Assembly (NCBI RefSeq): GCF_002979655.1
Contig: NZ_PCPG01000001.1
Span: 372,001 to 436,000, forward strand
DNA length: 64,000 bases
Reading direction: 5' to 3'
DNA from: Microbacterium sp. MYb45
GTDB taxonomy: Bacteria; Actinomycetota; Actinomycetes; Actinomycetales; Microbacteriaceae
Shown: piece after piece, positions 46,354 to 55,755 of the stretch
Layout of the letters: every line of letters starts with the position of its first letter
Numbering within the stretch: the first letter of the stretch is position 1
The notes under the pieces: model-generated
Told to the model about the DNA's origin: nothing
The model's database searches: none
The model's input: the letters and a program-made list of their open reading frames with translations, nothing else
Program-made: the position numbers and the translations under genes

Positions 46354-47769
46354 TCACAGAGCGAACTCCACCTCTCCCGCGGCGATGTCCGCACGGGTGA
46401 CGCGAAGCCGCACGACGTCGCCCGGCTTCGCGCCGGGGGGAACGGGTGCTGTCGCCGTGACGGCCGGTTCCGCGATCTGGATCGTCGCACGCTCGCCGCG
46501 CAGCGCGATCACGGTCGCCTCGATCGTCGTCCCGGCCAGCGGAGTGAGCAGCGCGGCCTCGACGGTGTTGATCGTGGCCGAGTTCAACCGGGATGCCCGT
46601 TGGCTGGACTCCTGCATGAGAGCGGGGAGCTCGTCGAGCGAGTCACGCACCCAGCCGGGTACCGGTTCGCCGTTCGAGACCGCGAGGCAGATCGTCAGCG
46701 TCCAGCGGTCGACGAGTCGGCGCAGGGGAGCGGTGGCGTGGGCGTACGGGGCCGCGATCGCCGCCTGTACGGCGTCCTGCGGAACGGCTCCGTCGAACAC
46801 TCGATAGCCGGCTCCCCGGAACAGGGATGCCGCCGCTTCGAGGACCGGGAGAGTGATCGGGTCACGGCGATCGAGCCCGCGAAGGTACTCGCCGTACGTG
46901 CCCGTCGTCCACGACCGCCCGAGGGCCTCGGTCTGGTGCCGGAAGGTGTCGAAGGCCTCGGCATCCGGTTCCGGCATCGTGCGAAGGATTCCGATCCCGG
47001 CATCGAGCATGAGGGACGCCGCCGCCATCCCGGTCATGAGTGAGAGCTGGGCGTTCCACTCCTCGACGGGGAGGGGGCTGCGGCGTTCGATCGCATACGT
47101 GCCATCCGGGGCGCGCACGACCTCCTCGTCGGGGAGGTTGAGGCTCGCCCCGCCCCGCAGTCGCTCCTGCTCGATGCGAAGAGCGCCGATCTCGGGCAGC
47201 AGCGACGCCGGTCCGTCTTCGCCCCGATCCAGTGACCGCTGCGTGCTCTCGTAGTCGAGTTGCGCGCGAGAGCGGATCAGGGCGCGTTCGAGCCGGAACC
47301 CGGTCACCGCACCCGTGGGGTCGAGAGAGAAGGTCCAGACCAACGCCGGGCGGTCGACCCCGGCGAGGAGTGATGCGCGATCCTCGCTGAGGACGGGGGG
47401 ATGCAAGGGGATTCTGCCATCCGCCGCATACAGGGTCTGCCCGCGACGACGAGCTTCGGCATCCACTGCTCCGTCGGGGACGACGAACGCGGGAACGTCT
47501 GCGATCGCGTATCGAACGGTGTAGCCCGATGCGGTGCGCTCCAGCTGGAACGCCTGATCCAGATCGCGCGAGCCCTCCGGGTCCAGAGTCGCGAACGAGA
47601 GGTCCCGAAGATCCAGCGTCGGCTGAGGCGCGGTGGCCGAATCCGCTTCGGCGAGCACCGCGGGCGGGAATCCGAGCGATGCCTCGGCAGCTTCCCGCAG
47701 GACGGCGAGGGCCGTGGCGAGCTCGGTCTGAGCGGCGGACGTGGACACATGCGATCGGCGCTGCGGCAT
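46354..47769 (-). CDS. short RNB-domain ribonuclease (RNase II/R family)
   Basis: A 471-residue 3'-5' exoribonuclease-like protein. The RNB catalytic block is present: TLDPEGSRDLDQA (about residues 61-73) with metal-binding Asp residues, IADVPAFV, LYAADGRIPLHPP and the downstream HATAPLRRLVDRW motif with the RxxD-type Arg. The two N-terminal cold-shock domains of RNase II/R are missing; a short OB-like C-terminal region (about 400-471) remains. RNA processing is assumed. ATG 47769 is 6 nt behind TAGTGT (47781-47776). Confidence 0.9.
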   Translation of the reverse strand: MPQRRSHVSTSAAQTELATALAVLREAAEASLGFPPAVLAEADSATAPQPTLDLRDLSFATLDPEGSRDLDQAFQLERTASGYTVRYAIADVPAFVVPDGAVDAEARRRGQTLYAADGRIPLHPPVLSEDRASLLAGVDRPALVWTFSLDPTGAVTGFRLERALIRSRAQLDYESTQRSLDRGEDGPASLLPEIGALRIEQERLRGGASLNLPDEEVVRAPDGTYAIERRSPLPVEEWNAQLSLMTGMAAASLMLDAGIGILRTMPEPDAEAFDTFRHQTEALGRSWTTGTYGEYLRGLDRRDPITLPVLEAAASLFRGAGYRVFDGAVPQDAVQAAIAAPYAHATAPLRRLVDRWTLTICLAVSNGEPVPGWVRDSLDELPALMQESSQRASRLNSATINTVEAALLTPLAGTTIEATVIALRGERATIQIAEPAVTATAPVPPGAKPGDVVRLRVTRADIAAGEVEFAL

Positions 47770-47824
47770 GGGTCCACACTAGGCGGCGTACCGGCCATCA
47801 GTCCGGACACGACTGCCCCTCAGA

Positions 47825-47838
47825 TGGTAAAATGTTAC
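47825..47838 (+). promoter_or_regulatory. extended -10 box with small palindrome ahead of alcohol dehydrogenase
   Basis: TGG-TAAAAT is a TGN-extended -10 promoter element and the most AT-rich motif in the vicinity. It is embedded in GTAA-AATG-TTAC (47827-47838), a 4-bp inverted repeat that could be part of a repressor site. The leader to the dehydrogenase ATG would be about 38 nt. Confidence 0.5.
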
Positions 47839-47877
47839 TGGAGAAGATCCAGGAAATCCTCGATGAAGGAGAAGCTC

Positions 47878-48933
47878 ATGAAGGCACTTGTTTTCCGCGG
47901 TCCCGGTCAGAAGGCATGGGAGGAAGTTCCGGATCCGAAGATCCTGGCGGGGACCGACGCGATCGTCCGCATCGAGAGCACGACGATCTGCGGGACCGAT
48001 CTCCACATCCTGAAGGGCGACGTTCCCGACGTCACCGACGGGCGCATCCTGGGGCATGAGGGAGTGGGTGTCATCACGGAGGTCGGCGACGCCGTCACCG
48101 GACTGGCGGTGGGCGACCGCGTGATCATCTCCTGCATCAGTGCCTGCGGAAAGTGCGAATTCTGCGTCGCCGGTCTGCAGTCGCACTGCCTTGCGAGCGA
48201 AGGCGCACCGGGGATCGGCTGGATCCTCGGGCACCTCATCGACGGTACTCAGGCGGAGTTCGTGAGAGTGCCGTTCGCGGAGACGTCTCTGCACCGGCTC
48301 CCTGAAGGGCTCGCTCCCGAGACGGCCGTGCTCCTCAGTGACATCCTGCCGACCGGACACGAGATCGGCGTGCAGTACGGCGGGGTCAAAGCAGGCGATG
48401 TCGTCGCCGTCGTCGGCGCCGGTCCGGTCGGCCTCGCCGCGGTCATGACGGCCCAGCTCTACGGGCCGAGCAAGGTCATCGCGATCGATCTCGACGCCAA
48501 TCGTGCGGAGCTCGCGCTGCAGTTCGGCGCCACGCACGCGGTGGTCTCCTCGGACAGCGACTGGCGTGAACAGGTGATGGCGCTCACCGACGGACTCGGA
48601 GTCGACGTCGCCATCGAAGCGGTGGGGATTCCCCGGACGTGGGAGATGGCGGTCGAGATGGTGCGGCCGGGTGGCCACGTGGCCAACGTCGGCGTTCACG
48701 GTGCGCCGGTGGAATTCCCGCTGGACCGGCTGTGGATTCAGAACCTCACGATCACGACAGGACTCGTCAACGCGAACACCGCGCGGATGCTGACGAAACT
48801 CGTCGCGGAGCAGCGCATCGATCCGAGCGGCTTCGTCAGCCACCTCTTCGCGCTCGACGACATCGAGAGTGCGTACGACACGTTCAGCCGTGCGGCGGAG
48901 ACCAAGGCGCTCAAGGTGGTACTCAACGCCTGA
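47878..48933 (+). CDS. zinc-dependent alcohol dehydrogenase family protein
   Basis: A 351-residue medium-chain dehydrogenase. The catalytic zinc site is formed by Cys38 (CGTDLHILKG) and GHEGVG; the structural zinc site is CGKCEFCVAGLQSHC (about residues 93-107). The Rossmann motif VVGAGPVGLAAV (about 177) binds NAD(H), with Asp in AIDLDANR supporting NAD over NADP. AAGGAG lies before ATG 47878. The preceding promoter is AT-rich with a palindrome, suggesting regulated expression. The substrate is unknown. Confidence 0.93.
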   Translation: MKALVFRGPGQKAWEEVPDPKILAGTDAIVRIESTTICGTDLHILKGDVPDVTDGRILGHEGVGVITEVGDAVTGLAVGDRVIISCISACGKCEFCVAGLQSHCLASEGAPGIGWILGHLIDGTQAEFVRVPFAETSLHRLPEGLAPETAVLLSDILPTGHEIGVQYGGVKAGDVVAVVGAGPVGLAAVMTAQLYGPSKVIAIDLDANRAELALQFGATHAVVSSDSDWREQVMALTDGLGVDVAIEAVGIPRTWEMAVEMVRPGGHVANVGVHGAPVEFPLDRLWIQNLTITTGLVNANTARMLTKLVAEQRIDPSGFVSHLFALDDIESAYDTFSRAAETKALKVVLNA

Positions 48934-48981
48934 TGCATCGAAGTCGGCCCGACCGTCCGTGTCCCGCGTTAGCGTGTAATC

Positions 48982-49752
48982 ATGACGACTGCATCCAAGG
49001 CCCAGACCCTTGTCGGACTCTATGACGCTCCGGAGATCCTCCGCGTCGTGAACGTGTGGGATGTCGTGTCCGCGCGGGCGGTCGCCGCCCTCCCGGAGAC
49101 GAAGGCACTCGCCACCGCGGGGCACGGCATCGCCGCATCGTTCGGTTACGACGACGGCGCGACCCCCCGCGAGATCATGATCGACATGGTGGGGCGGATC
49201 GCTGCCGCCGTCCAGGTCCCGGTCACGGCTGACCTCGACGACGGCTACGGCGACGCGGGCGAGACCACGCGCCTCGCCATCGGGGCCGGCGTCGTGGGCG
49301 CGAACGTCGAAGACCGTCTCAAGCCGCTGGATGAATCCGTCGCCGCCGTCGCGGCGATCGTCAAAGCGGCCGAGGCCGAGGGCGTGCCCTTCGCGCTCAA
49401 TGCGCGGACGGATGCCTTCGTCCGCGCCGGTGCACGCTCGGTCCCGGAGAGCATCGCCGACGCGATCCAGCGCGGGCGCGCCTACCTCGATGCCGGGGCG
49501 ACGGCCGTGTTCGTCCCCGGCATCCTCGACATGAACGTCACCCGTCAGCTCGTCGAGGGCATCGGGGAGCGCAAGGTCAGCGTGATCGGCATCCCCGGCG
49601 CCCTCGCCGCGTCGGAGTACGAGAAGCTCGGTGTCGCCCGGATCTCCTACGGTCCGCTTCCGCAGCGGGTCGCGCTCACCGCACTCCAGGAGCTCGCGGC
49701 CGACCTGTACGCCGGCGGCGTCGTGCCCGCGAACCTGCCCGCGCTCAACTGA
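48982..49752 (+). CDS. isocitrate lyase/PEP mutase family protein
   Basis: A 256-residue TIM-barrel protein of the PEP mutase/isocitrate lyase superfamily. It contains the metal-binding VTADLDDGYGD (about residues 75-85), GANVEDR (about 105) and FALNARTDAF (about 133). It is too short for isocitrate lyase, and the KKCGH signature of that enzyme is absent; oxaloacetate decarboxylase, 2,3-dimethylmalate lyase or phosphonopyruvate hydrolase functions are possible. ATG 48982 is 6 nt behind TAGCGT (48970-48975). Confidence 0.88.
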   Translation: MTTASKAQTLVGLYDAPEILRVVNVWDVVSARAVAALPETKALATAGHGIAASFGYDDGATPREIMIDMVGRIAAAVQVPVTADLDDGYGDAGETTRLAIGAGVVGANVEDRLKPLDESVAAVAAIVKAAEAEGVPFALNARTDAFVRAGARSVPESIADAIQRGRAYLDAGATAVFVPGILDMNVTRQLVEGIGERKVSVIGIPGALAASEYEKLGVARISYGPLPQRVALTALQELAADLYAGGVVPANLPALN

Positions 49753-49794
49753 CGGCGTCGAAGACGAGTGGTCACGGCTCACTAGACTTGCTCC

Positions 49795-51552
49795 GTGGTC
49801 ACTCGTCTTTCGAACTTCTTCCTCCGTACGCTCCGCGAAGACCCTGCAGGCGCAGAGGTCGCCAGTCACCGGCTGCTGATCCGGGCCGGATACATCCGCC
49901 CGCAGGCCGCCGGCATCTTCGCGTGGCTGCCGCTGGGGCTTCGCGTCAAGGCGAAGATCGAGACGGTCATCCGCGACGAGATGGCCGCCGCGGGCGCGCA
50001 GGAGGTCCATTTCCCCGCACTCATGCCGCGGGAAGCCTACGAGGCCAGCGGCCGCTGGGACGAGTACGGCGATCTGCTCTTCCGCCTGCAGGACCGCAAG
50101 GGCGGCGACTACCTCCTCGCTCCGACCCATGAAGAGGCTTTCACGCTGCTCGTGAAGGACCTGTACTCGTCGTACAAGGATCTACCGCTCACGATCTACC
50201 AGATCCAGGACAAGTACCGCGACGAGGCTCGTCCTCGCGCCGGCCTGCTCCGCGGCCGTGAGTTCACGATGAAGGACGCGTACTCGTTCGATTCGTCGGA
50301 TGAGGGTCTGAACGTCAGCTATCAGGCGCAGCGGGATGCCTACGAGCGCATCTTCCAGAGGCTCGGCCTCGAGTACGTCATCGTGCAGGCGGATGCCGGT
50401 GCGATGGGCGGTTCCCGCAGCGAAGAGTTCCTGCACCCGACCCCGGTCGGCGAAGACACCTTCGTGCGCAGCGCCGGCGGATATGCGGCGAACGTCGAGG
50501 CTTTCACCACCGCGGTTCCCGACGCCGTCCCGTTCGACGAAGATGCGGCGCCGGTGATCTTCGACTCGCCGGACACGCCGACGATCGAGACGCTGGTCGC
50601 GCACGCCAACCGCGAGCTCGAGGGGGAGTTCACGGCGGCCGACACGCTGAAGAACGTCGTCCTCGCCCTGACCCACCTGGACGGCACTCGCGAGCTTGTC
50701 ATCGTCGGCATCCCCGGCGACCGCGAGGTCGATGAGAAACGCGCCGAGGTGGCGTTCGCGCCCGCCGCGGTCGAGACGGCCACGGCGGATGACTTCGAGA
50801 ACAATCCGCTTCTGGTGAAGGGATACATCGGTCCCTGGTCGTCGACCGGCGCCGTGCTCGGCGTGGAGTCGGCCACCGGCATCCGCTATCTGGTCGACCC
50901 GCGCGTCAGCGAGGGCACCAGCTGGATCACCGGCGCGAACATCGATGAGAAGCATGCGCACTCCGTCGTCGCCGGTCGCGACTTCGCCGCCGACGGGATC
51001 GTGGAGATCGCGAACGTGCGTGCGGGAGATCCCGCCCCCGACGGCTCCGGCCCGGTCGAGCTCGCCCGGGGCATGGAGATCGGTCACGTCTTCCAGCTCG
51101 GCCGCAAGTACGCCGAGGCCCTGGGACTCAAGGTCTTGAACGAGAACGGCAAGCTCGTCACCGTCACGATGGGCTCGTACGGCATCGGCGTGACCCGCAT
51201 CCTCGCGATCATCGCCGAGCTGAACAACGACGAGAAGGGCCTGATCTGGCCCGCTTCCGTCGCGCCGTTCGACGTGCAGGTCGTCGCCGCCGGCCGGGAC
51301 CAGGTCGCGTTCGAGGTGGCAGAGGGACTCTCCACACAGCTCGAGGCCGCTGGTCTCGACGTGCTCTACGACGACCGCCCGAAGGTCTCGCCCGGCGTGA
51401 AGTTCGGTGACGCCGAACTCGTCGGCGTGCCGAAGATCGTCATCGTCGGACGCGGTGCGGCCGACGGTCAGGTCGAGCTGTGGGATCGCCGCACCGGCGA
51501 CCGCGACACGGTCTCTGTGGAAGACGTCGTGGGGCGTCTCTCCGCTTCCTGA
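49795..51552 (+). CDS. proS: prolyl-tRNA synthetase
   Basis: Class II aminoacyl-tRNA synthetase that charges tRNA-Pro. The 585-residue bacterial-type enzyme has motif 1 ([20 protein letters not shown]), motif 2 ([20 protein letters not shown]), an inserted editing domain (about residues 225-385), motif 3 ([15 protein letters not shown]) and the C-terminal anticodon-binding domain. GTG 49795 lies 6 nt behind TAGACT (49783-49788), so leaderless translation is likely. Confidence 0.97.
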   Translation: MVTRLSNFFLRTLREDPAGAEVASHRLLIRAGYIRPQAAGIFAWLPLGLRVKAKIETVIRDEMAAAGAQEVHFPALMPREAYEASGRWDEYGDLLFRLQDRKGGDYLLAPTHEEAFTLLVKDLYSSYKDLPLTIYQIQDKYRDEARPRAGLLRGREFTMKDAYSFDSSDEGLNVSYQAQRDAYERIFQRLGLEYVIVQADAGAMGGSRSEEFLHPTPVGEDTFVRSAGGYAANVEAFTTAVPDAVPFDEDAAPVIFDSPDTPTIETLVAHANRELEGEFTAADTLKNVVLALTHLDGTRELVIVGIPGDREVDEKRAEVAFAPAAVETATADDFENNPLLVKGYIGPWSSTGAVLGVESATGIRYLVDPRVSEGTSWITGANIDEKHAHSVVAGRDFAADGIVEIANVRAGDPAPDGSGPVELARGMEIGHVFQLGRKYAEALGLKVLNENGKLVTVTMGSYGIGVTRILAIIAELNNDEKGLIWPASVAPFDVQVVAAGRDQVAFEVAEGLSTQLEAAGLDVLYDDRPKVSPGVKFGDAELVGVPKIVIVGRGAADGQVELWDRRTGDRDTVSVEDVVGRLSAS

Positions 51553-51570
51553 CAGACCTCGGCCGCGTCG

Positions 51571-52074
51571 TCAGCAGACGATGTGGCCGTGGTTCATGAT
51601 GTCGTCGTCCGGTGTGTCGCGGGTGACGAGCGACTTCAGGGCGCCGGCAGCCAGCGCGAGCTTGCCCTTCGCCGGCTCCCAGAACTCGACCACCTTCGGG
51701 GTCACCTTGAGGAGCGTGATCCCCGGGGTCTCCAGTCCGTCTGCGAACCAGATCTCGAGCGACGTGGAGTAGAGCTCCTCCATCTTGGTCCGGTCGTGGA
51801 CGACCTCGGCCGTGCCGGCGACGGATACATAACGCATGCCCTTGGCGTCGCAGTAGGCCAGGCCCACGTCGTGGTGTCGCTGTGCTTCCTCGACCTTCTC
51901 GGTGTCCTCGGCCGTGAAGAACCAGATGTTCCCCGCTTCATCCATCTGTCGGGTCGACATCGGGCGGCTCACGAGGTTGCCGTCGTCGTCCGTGGTGGTG
52001 AGCATCGCGATGTCGATGTCTTCCACGAGGTCTGCGACGCGGGCGAGGGCTTCGGTTCCTGTGATCTCGGTCAT
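51571..52074 (-). CDS. pyridoxamine 5'-phosphate oxidase family / general stress protein
   Basis: A 167-residue split-barrel flavin-binding protein of the general stress protein 26 type. Features are AMLTTTDDDGNLVSRPMSTRQ (about residues 23-43), IWFFTAEDTEK and ITLLKVTPKVVEFWE. The family binds FMN, FAD or F420. ATG 52074 is 6 nt behind the box CACTCT (52086-52081). Convergent with proS, 18 nt apart; divergent from the LOG-type gene. Confidence 0.88.
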   Translation of the reverse strand: MTEITGTEALARVADLVEDIDIAMLTTTDDDGNLVSRPMSTRQMDEAGNIWFFTAEDTEKVEEAQRHHDVGLAYCDAKGMRYVSVAGTAEVVHDRTKMEELYSTSLEIWFADGLETPGITLLKVTPKVVEFWEPAKGKLALAAGALKSLVTRDTPDDDIMNHGHIVC

Positions 52075-52217
52075 GTCGTCAGAGTGCCGTGCGGGGGAGC
52101 GGAGGGCACGGGCATTGACAGCGCGGTCAGGGAGTGCTCACGCCCGCGATGTCGGACGTCGACACGATGCCCGGCGTTGCGGGCCGCGGTCTCCGCGCCG
52201 CGTGCCACGCTGGTGTC

Positions 52218-53258
52218 ATGATCGACGAACCACTGCCCGAAGCCCTCAGCTCCGAGATCAACGCCGTCCTCGATGAGGCCGGGGTGCATGCCGACCGACG
52301 GCTGGTGATGCGGATGCTGCGCACCGCGATCCTGCTCGGCGAAGACGGCGCCGACCGCCTCGATCTGAAGATCGCCTCGGCGGCTCTGGCCGAGATGCGC
52401 GACGCGTTCCGTCTGTTCGCCCCGTTCCGCGGAGTCCCCAAGGTGACGGTCTTCGGGTCGGCCCGCACCAGGCAGGACGATCCGCTGTACCTCACCGCGC
52501 GCGACGTCGCCGCGGCGCTGGCGGGCGACGGCTGGATGGTCGTCACGGGCGCGGGGCCCGGCATCATGCAGGCGGCCTCCGAGGGTGCGGGGCCGGCGCT
52601 CTCGCTCGGCGTGTCGATCCGGCTGCCGTTCGAGGAGAAGGCGCAGGGCCTCCTCACCGACAACGATCAGGTCGTCGCGATGAAGTACTTCTTCACTCGC
52701 AAGCTGATGCTCATCAAGGAATCGCTCGGCTTCATCTGCCTCCCCGGAGGATTCGGCACCCTGGACGAGATGTTCGAGCTGCTCACCCTGCAGCAGACCG
52801 GCAAGGCGGAGCCGACGCCGATCGTGCTCCTGGACCAGCCGGGTGGGACGTTCTGGCAGGGTCTTCGCAGCTTCATCGACGACCACCTCGCACCGACCGG
52901 AGTCATCTCGGAAGGCGACTTCGATCGGGTGGTGATCACCGATTCCGTGGAGGCCGCTCGGGCGGAGATCACCGGGTTCTGGCACAACTACGACTCACTG
53001 CGCTGGGTCGGCGACGCGCTCGTGCTCCGTCTGCGCGCCGAGCCGACGGATGAAGAGCTCGACGCGCTGAACGAACAGTTCGCCTCGATGCTCTCCTCCG
53101 GACGGATCGAGCGGACCGCGCCACGGCAACCCGAGATCGTCGACGACGACCAGCTGGAGCTGCCGCGGCTGATCCTCCATCTCGATCAGCGTCAGGTCGG
53201 GAATCTGTTCCGACTGATCGGCGCGATCAACGCGCTTCCTTCTGCTCCCGCTCGATGA
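52218..53258 (+). CDS. TIGR00730/LOG-type Rossmann-fold protein
   Basis: A 346-residue protein with the cytokinin riboside 5'-monophosphate phosphoribohydrolase (LOG)/lysine decarboxylase-like fold. The VTVFGSART start of the Rossmann domain, VVTGAGPGIMQAA and the catalytic-site PGGFGTLDEMFE are conserved. Helical extensions on both ends make it longer than plant-type LOG enzymes. ATG 52218 is 6 nt behind CACGCT (52206-52211). Its last 32 nt overlap the convergent amine oxidase gene. The true substrate in bacteria is uncertain. Confidence 0.88.
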   Translation: MIDEPLPEALSSEINAVLDEAGVHADRRLVMRMLRTAILLGEDGADRLDLKIASAALAEMRDAFRLFAPFRGVPKVTVFGSARTRQDDPLYLTARDVAAALAGDGWMVVTGAGPGIMQAASEGAGPALSLGVSIRLPFEEKAQGLLTDNDQVVAMKYFFTRKLMLIKESLGFICLPGGFGTLDEMFELLTLQQTGKAEPTPIVLLDQPGGTFWQGLRSFIDDHLAPTGVISEGDFDRVVITDSVEAARAEITGFWHNYDSLRWVGDALVLRLRAEPTDEELDALNEQFASMLSSGRIERTAPRQPEIVDDDQLELPRLILHLDQRQVGNLFRLIGAINALPSAPAR

Positions 53259-54582
53259 TGCGGGCCGCGAACCCGTCGAGGTCGACTGTCCGGCCCAGCA
53301 CCCGTTCCGCGGCTCGGCGCCCCGAGTAGTAGGCGGCCCCGACGGTCGCCGGTTCGTCACCCCAGGTGGCCTCACCCGCGAAGTGCAGGACTCCGTCGAC
53401 GGGGCCGGCCAGGTCGTCGTGGTCGTGGTGCGTGGACCCGAGGGCGAGGTACGAGTATGAGCCGTTCGAGAACTCGTCGTCGCCCCAGTGCGTGACCCAG
53501 TGCGCCCGGGGCTCGCCGACCGCGTCTCCATAGAGGGCGCGGAGCGCGCGCACGACGTCGGCGACCACCTCCTCGTCGGGGAGCTCCTGCATTCGCCGTC
53601 CGAACGGTCCGGCGGCGAAGGTCAGCAGGGTGGGCAGCCCGCTGACGGCGGAGACGTCGTACCAGGAATGCCAGTGTTCGCCGGCCTCGCCGAGCGCTCG
53701 CAGCACATAGCTGTCCTCGTTCCAGAACCGCTGGTCGAACTGGATGAACACCTTGTTGAAGATCCCCATCCCGAGACGTGAGAGAGGACCGGCCACGGCC
53801 TCCGGCAGCGCCGGCTCGAACTCGATCGACCCTGCCTTGAGCGCGCCCAACGGAACCGTCACGACGACCTGATCCGCCGTGAATGCCGTGTCGCCGGCAT
53901 GGACGGTCACCCCTCCGGTGGAGCGGACGATCTTCGTCGCCGTCGTCTCGAAGCGGATGTCGAGGCCCGCGCCGATGCGTCGAGGAACCTCGTCGTAGCC
54001 GTGCGGGAAGATCACCTCGTCACCGTCTATCGCGTCCTCGTCGAGGCCGTGCGCGTCGAGGTCTCCGATCCAGGCCCCGCACTGCTCCTCGACCCGGTGG
54101 CGGAAGAACTCGCGGATGTCGTCGATGCGCTCAGGGGTGAGGCCGGAACGATCGAGCGCGCGCTCCGTCACATCCAGATATGTGTCGCCGGGGGAGGAGG
54201 TGGCGATCTCGTCGACGAGAAGGCGATCGACCGCGTCGACGTCGTCGATCCATCGAGCGGTGGCATCGGAGCCCATGGGTCTTCCGTCTCCGTCGAAGTT
54301 CTCGATGGGCCGCCCGCCGACCTGGAAACTGCCCACCGTGTACTCGATGGTCGGAATCCGAAGCGCCTGGACGAGATCCCACAGCGGCGAACCGTCGATC
54401 CCATGGATCCACGAGGCGCCGCGATCCACGGGAAACCCCGCTTCCCGGTCGGTGTGCATCCGGCCACCGATGCGATCGCGTCCTTCGAGGACCACGACCC
54501 GATGCCCGGCATCGGCGAGCATCCGGGCGGCGGTGACACCCGATATCCCCGCACCGATCACGATGGTGTCGAACGATCCCAT
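53227..54582 (-). CDS. FAD-dependent amine oxidase family protein
   Basis: A 451-residue flavoprotein of the monoamine/polyamine oxidase family. FAD is bound by VIGAGISGVTAARMLADAG (residues 7-25) with the second motif EGRDRIGGRM, and by the C-terminal LHFAGEATW segment. The substrate may be a polyamine, monoamine or amino acid. GAGGAGGAC precedes ATG 54582; the longer open frame reads antisense to nusA. The 3' end overlaps the convergent LOG-type gene by 32 nt. Confidence 0.92.
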   Translation of the reverse strand: MGSFDTIVIGAGISGVTAARMLADAGHRVVVLEGRDRIGGRMHTDREAGFPVDRGASWIHGIDGSPLWDLVQALRIPTIEYTVGSFQVGGRPIENFDGDGRPMGSDATARWIDDVDAVDRLLVDEIATSSPGDTYLDVTERALDRSGLTPERIDDIREFFRHRVEEQCGAWIGDLDAHGLDEDAIDGDEVIFPHGYDEVPRRIGAGLDIRFETTATKIVRSTGGVTVHAGDTAFTADQVVVTVPLGALKAGSIEFEPALPEAVAGPLSRLGMGIFNKVFIQFDQRFWNEDSYVLRALGEAGEHWHSWYDVSAVSGLPTLLTFAAGPFGRRMQELPDEEVVADVVRALRALYGDAVGEPRAHWVTHWGDDEFSNGSYSYLALGSTHHDHDDLAGPVDGVLHFAGEATWGDEPATVGAAYYSGRRAAERVLGRTVDLDGFAARIIEREQKEAR

Positions 54583-54660
54583 CTGTCCTCCTCGACTTCC
54601 GGCGCGGAAAACTGCTGCCGTCGTGGCAGGGGCCGGTTGGCACAGGGTATCGTGGTACGG

Positions 54661-54699
54661 ATGTCGCGCGTGCGAACAGGCGCGACGAGAGCTGAATAG
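54661..54699 (+). CDS. 12-residue upstream ORF in the nusA leader
   Basis: MSRVRTGATRAE followed by TAG, whose ATG lies 7 nt behind TATCGT (54648-54653). If that box is used, the mRNA would start at this ATG and the small ORF would be translated as a leaderless reading frame. Its stop overlaps the Shine-Dalgarno region of nusA (AGAGAGG). It may couple or regulate nusA translation. Without conservation data it could also be chance. Confidence 0.4.
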   Translation: MSRVRTGATRAE

Positions 54700-54709
54700 A
54701 GAGGCCGTC

Positions 54710-55693
54710 ATGGACATCGAACTGAGTCTTCTGCGAGGGATCGAGAAGGAGAAGGCGATCCCCTTCGACGAACTCGTCGCGATCATCGAGCAGGCGATCC
54801 TGACCGCATACTCCAAGCACGTCTCCGACGACGGTGTGACGCCCGAAGGCGTCCGCGTGCACCTGGACCGCAAGACCGGGCACGTCGCGATCCTGCAGGT
54901 CGTCCGCGACGAGGAAGATGCCATCATCGGCGAAGAGGATGCGACCCCCGACGACTTCGGTCGCATCGCGGCCTTCGCCGCCAAGCAGGTCATCAGCCAG
55001 CGTCTGCGTGACATCGCGGACGACGTGGTGCTCGGAGACTTCAAGGACAAAGAGGGCGACATCGTCGCCGGCGTGATCCAGCAGGGTCCGAACCCGCGCA
55101 TGATCCACGTCGACCTCGGTGCCGTCGAGGCGATCCTGCCCCCCGAGGAGCAGGTGCCCGGTGAGGAGTACACCCACGGATCACGCCTGCGCGTGTACGT
55201 CACCAGCGTCGCCAAGGGTCTCAAGGGACCGCAGATCACGGTGTCCCGCACCCACCCGGGGCTCGTCCGCAAGCTCTTCGCGCTCGAGGTGCCGGAGATC
55301 GCCGCCGGTCTCGTCGAGATCGTGGCCCTGGCTCGCGAGGCCGGGCACCGCACGAAGATCGCGGTCAAGGCGAACGACCCGTCGATCAACGCGAAGGGCG
55401 CCTGCATCGGCGAGCTCGGACGCCGCGTGCGCGCCGTGACGGAGGAGCTCGCGGGGGAGAAGATCGACATCGTCGACTACGACGCCGATCTGCCCACGTT
55501 CGTGGCGCACGCGCTCTCGCCGGCGAAGGTCACGAGCGCCTTCGTGCTCGACGCGAGCACCAAAGCCGTCCGCGCGCTGGTGCCCGACTACCAGCTGTCA
55601 CTCGCGATCGGCAAGGAGGGTCAGAACGCGCGTCTGGCCGCCAAGCTCACGGGTGCGAAGATCGACATCCAGCCGGACAGCGTCCTCGACTGA
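54710..55693 (+). CDS. nusA: transcription termination/antitermination protein NusA
   Basis: RNA polymerase-binding elongation factor. The 327-residue protein contains the N-terminal polymerase-binding domain (to about 110), an S1 domain (GDIVAGVIQQGPNPRMIHVDL, about 117-180) and two KH domains (RTKIAVKANDP... and LSLAIGKEGQNARLAAKLTG). It lacks the acidic repeats of E. coli NusA, as usual for actinobacteria. ATG 54710 follows AGAGAGG. rimP, which normally precedes nusA, is not here. ylxR and infB follow. Confidence 0.97.
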   Translation: MDIELSLLRGIEKEKAIPFDELVAIIEQAILTAYSKHVSDDGVTPEGVRVHLDRKTGHVAILQVVRDEEDAIIGEEDATPDDFGRIAAFAAKQVISQRLRDIADDVVLGDFKDKEGDIVAGVIQQGPNPRMIHVDLGAVEAILPPEEQVPGEEYTHGSRLRVYVTSVAKGLKGPQITVSRTHPGLVRKLFALEVPEIAAGLVEIVALAREAGHRTKIAVKANDPSINAKGACIGELGRRVRAVTEELAGEKIDIVDYDADLPTFVAHALSPAKVTSAFVLDASTKAVRALVPDYQLSLAIGKEGQNARLAAKLTGAKIDIQPDSVLD

Positions 55694-55755
55694 CCGGCTC
55701 CGGCCTTCCGCCTCGCCCGGCGTGCGGGCGAGGCGGGGTGAAACGCAGGTGTAAG

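Noticed and set aside
44202-46490. Upstream extension of pcp to a 971-codon reading frame
   Set aside because: The extension is antisense to ispG and the AlaX-like gene. The conserved pcp start lies at 44201 behind a -10 box.
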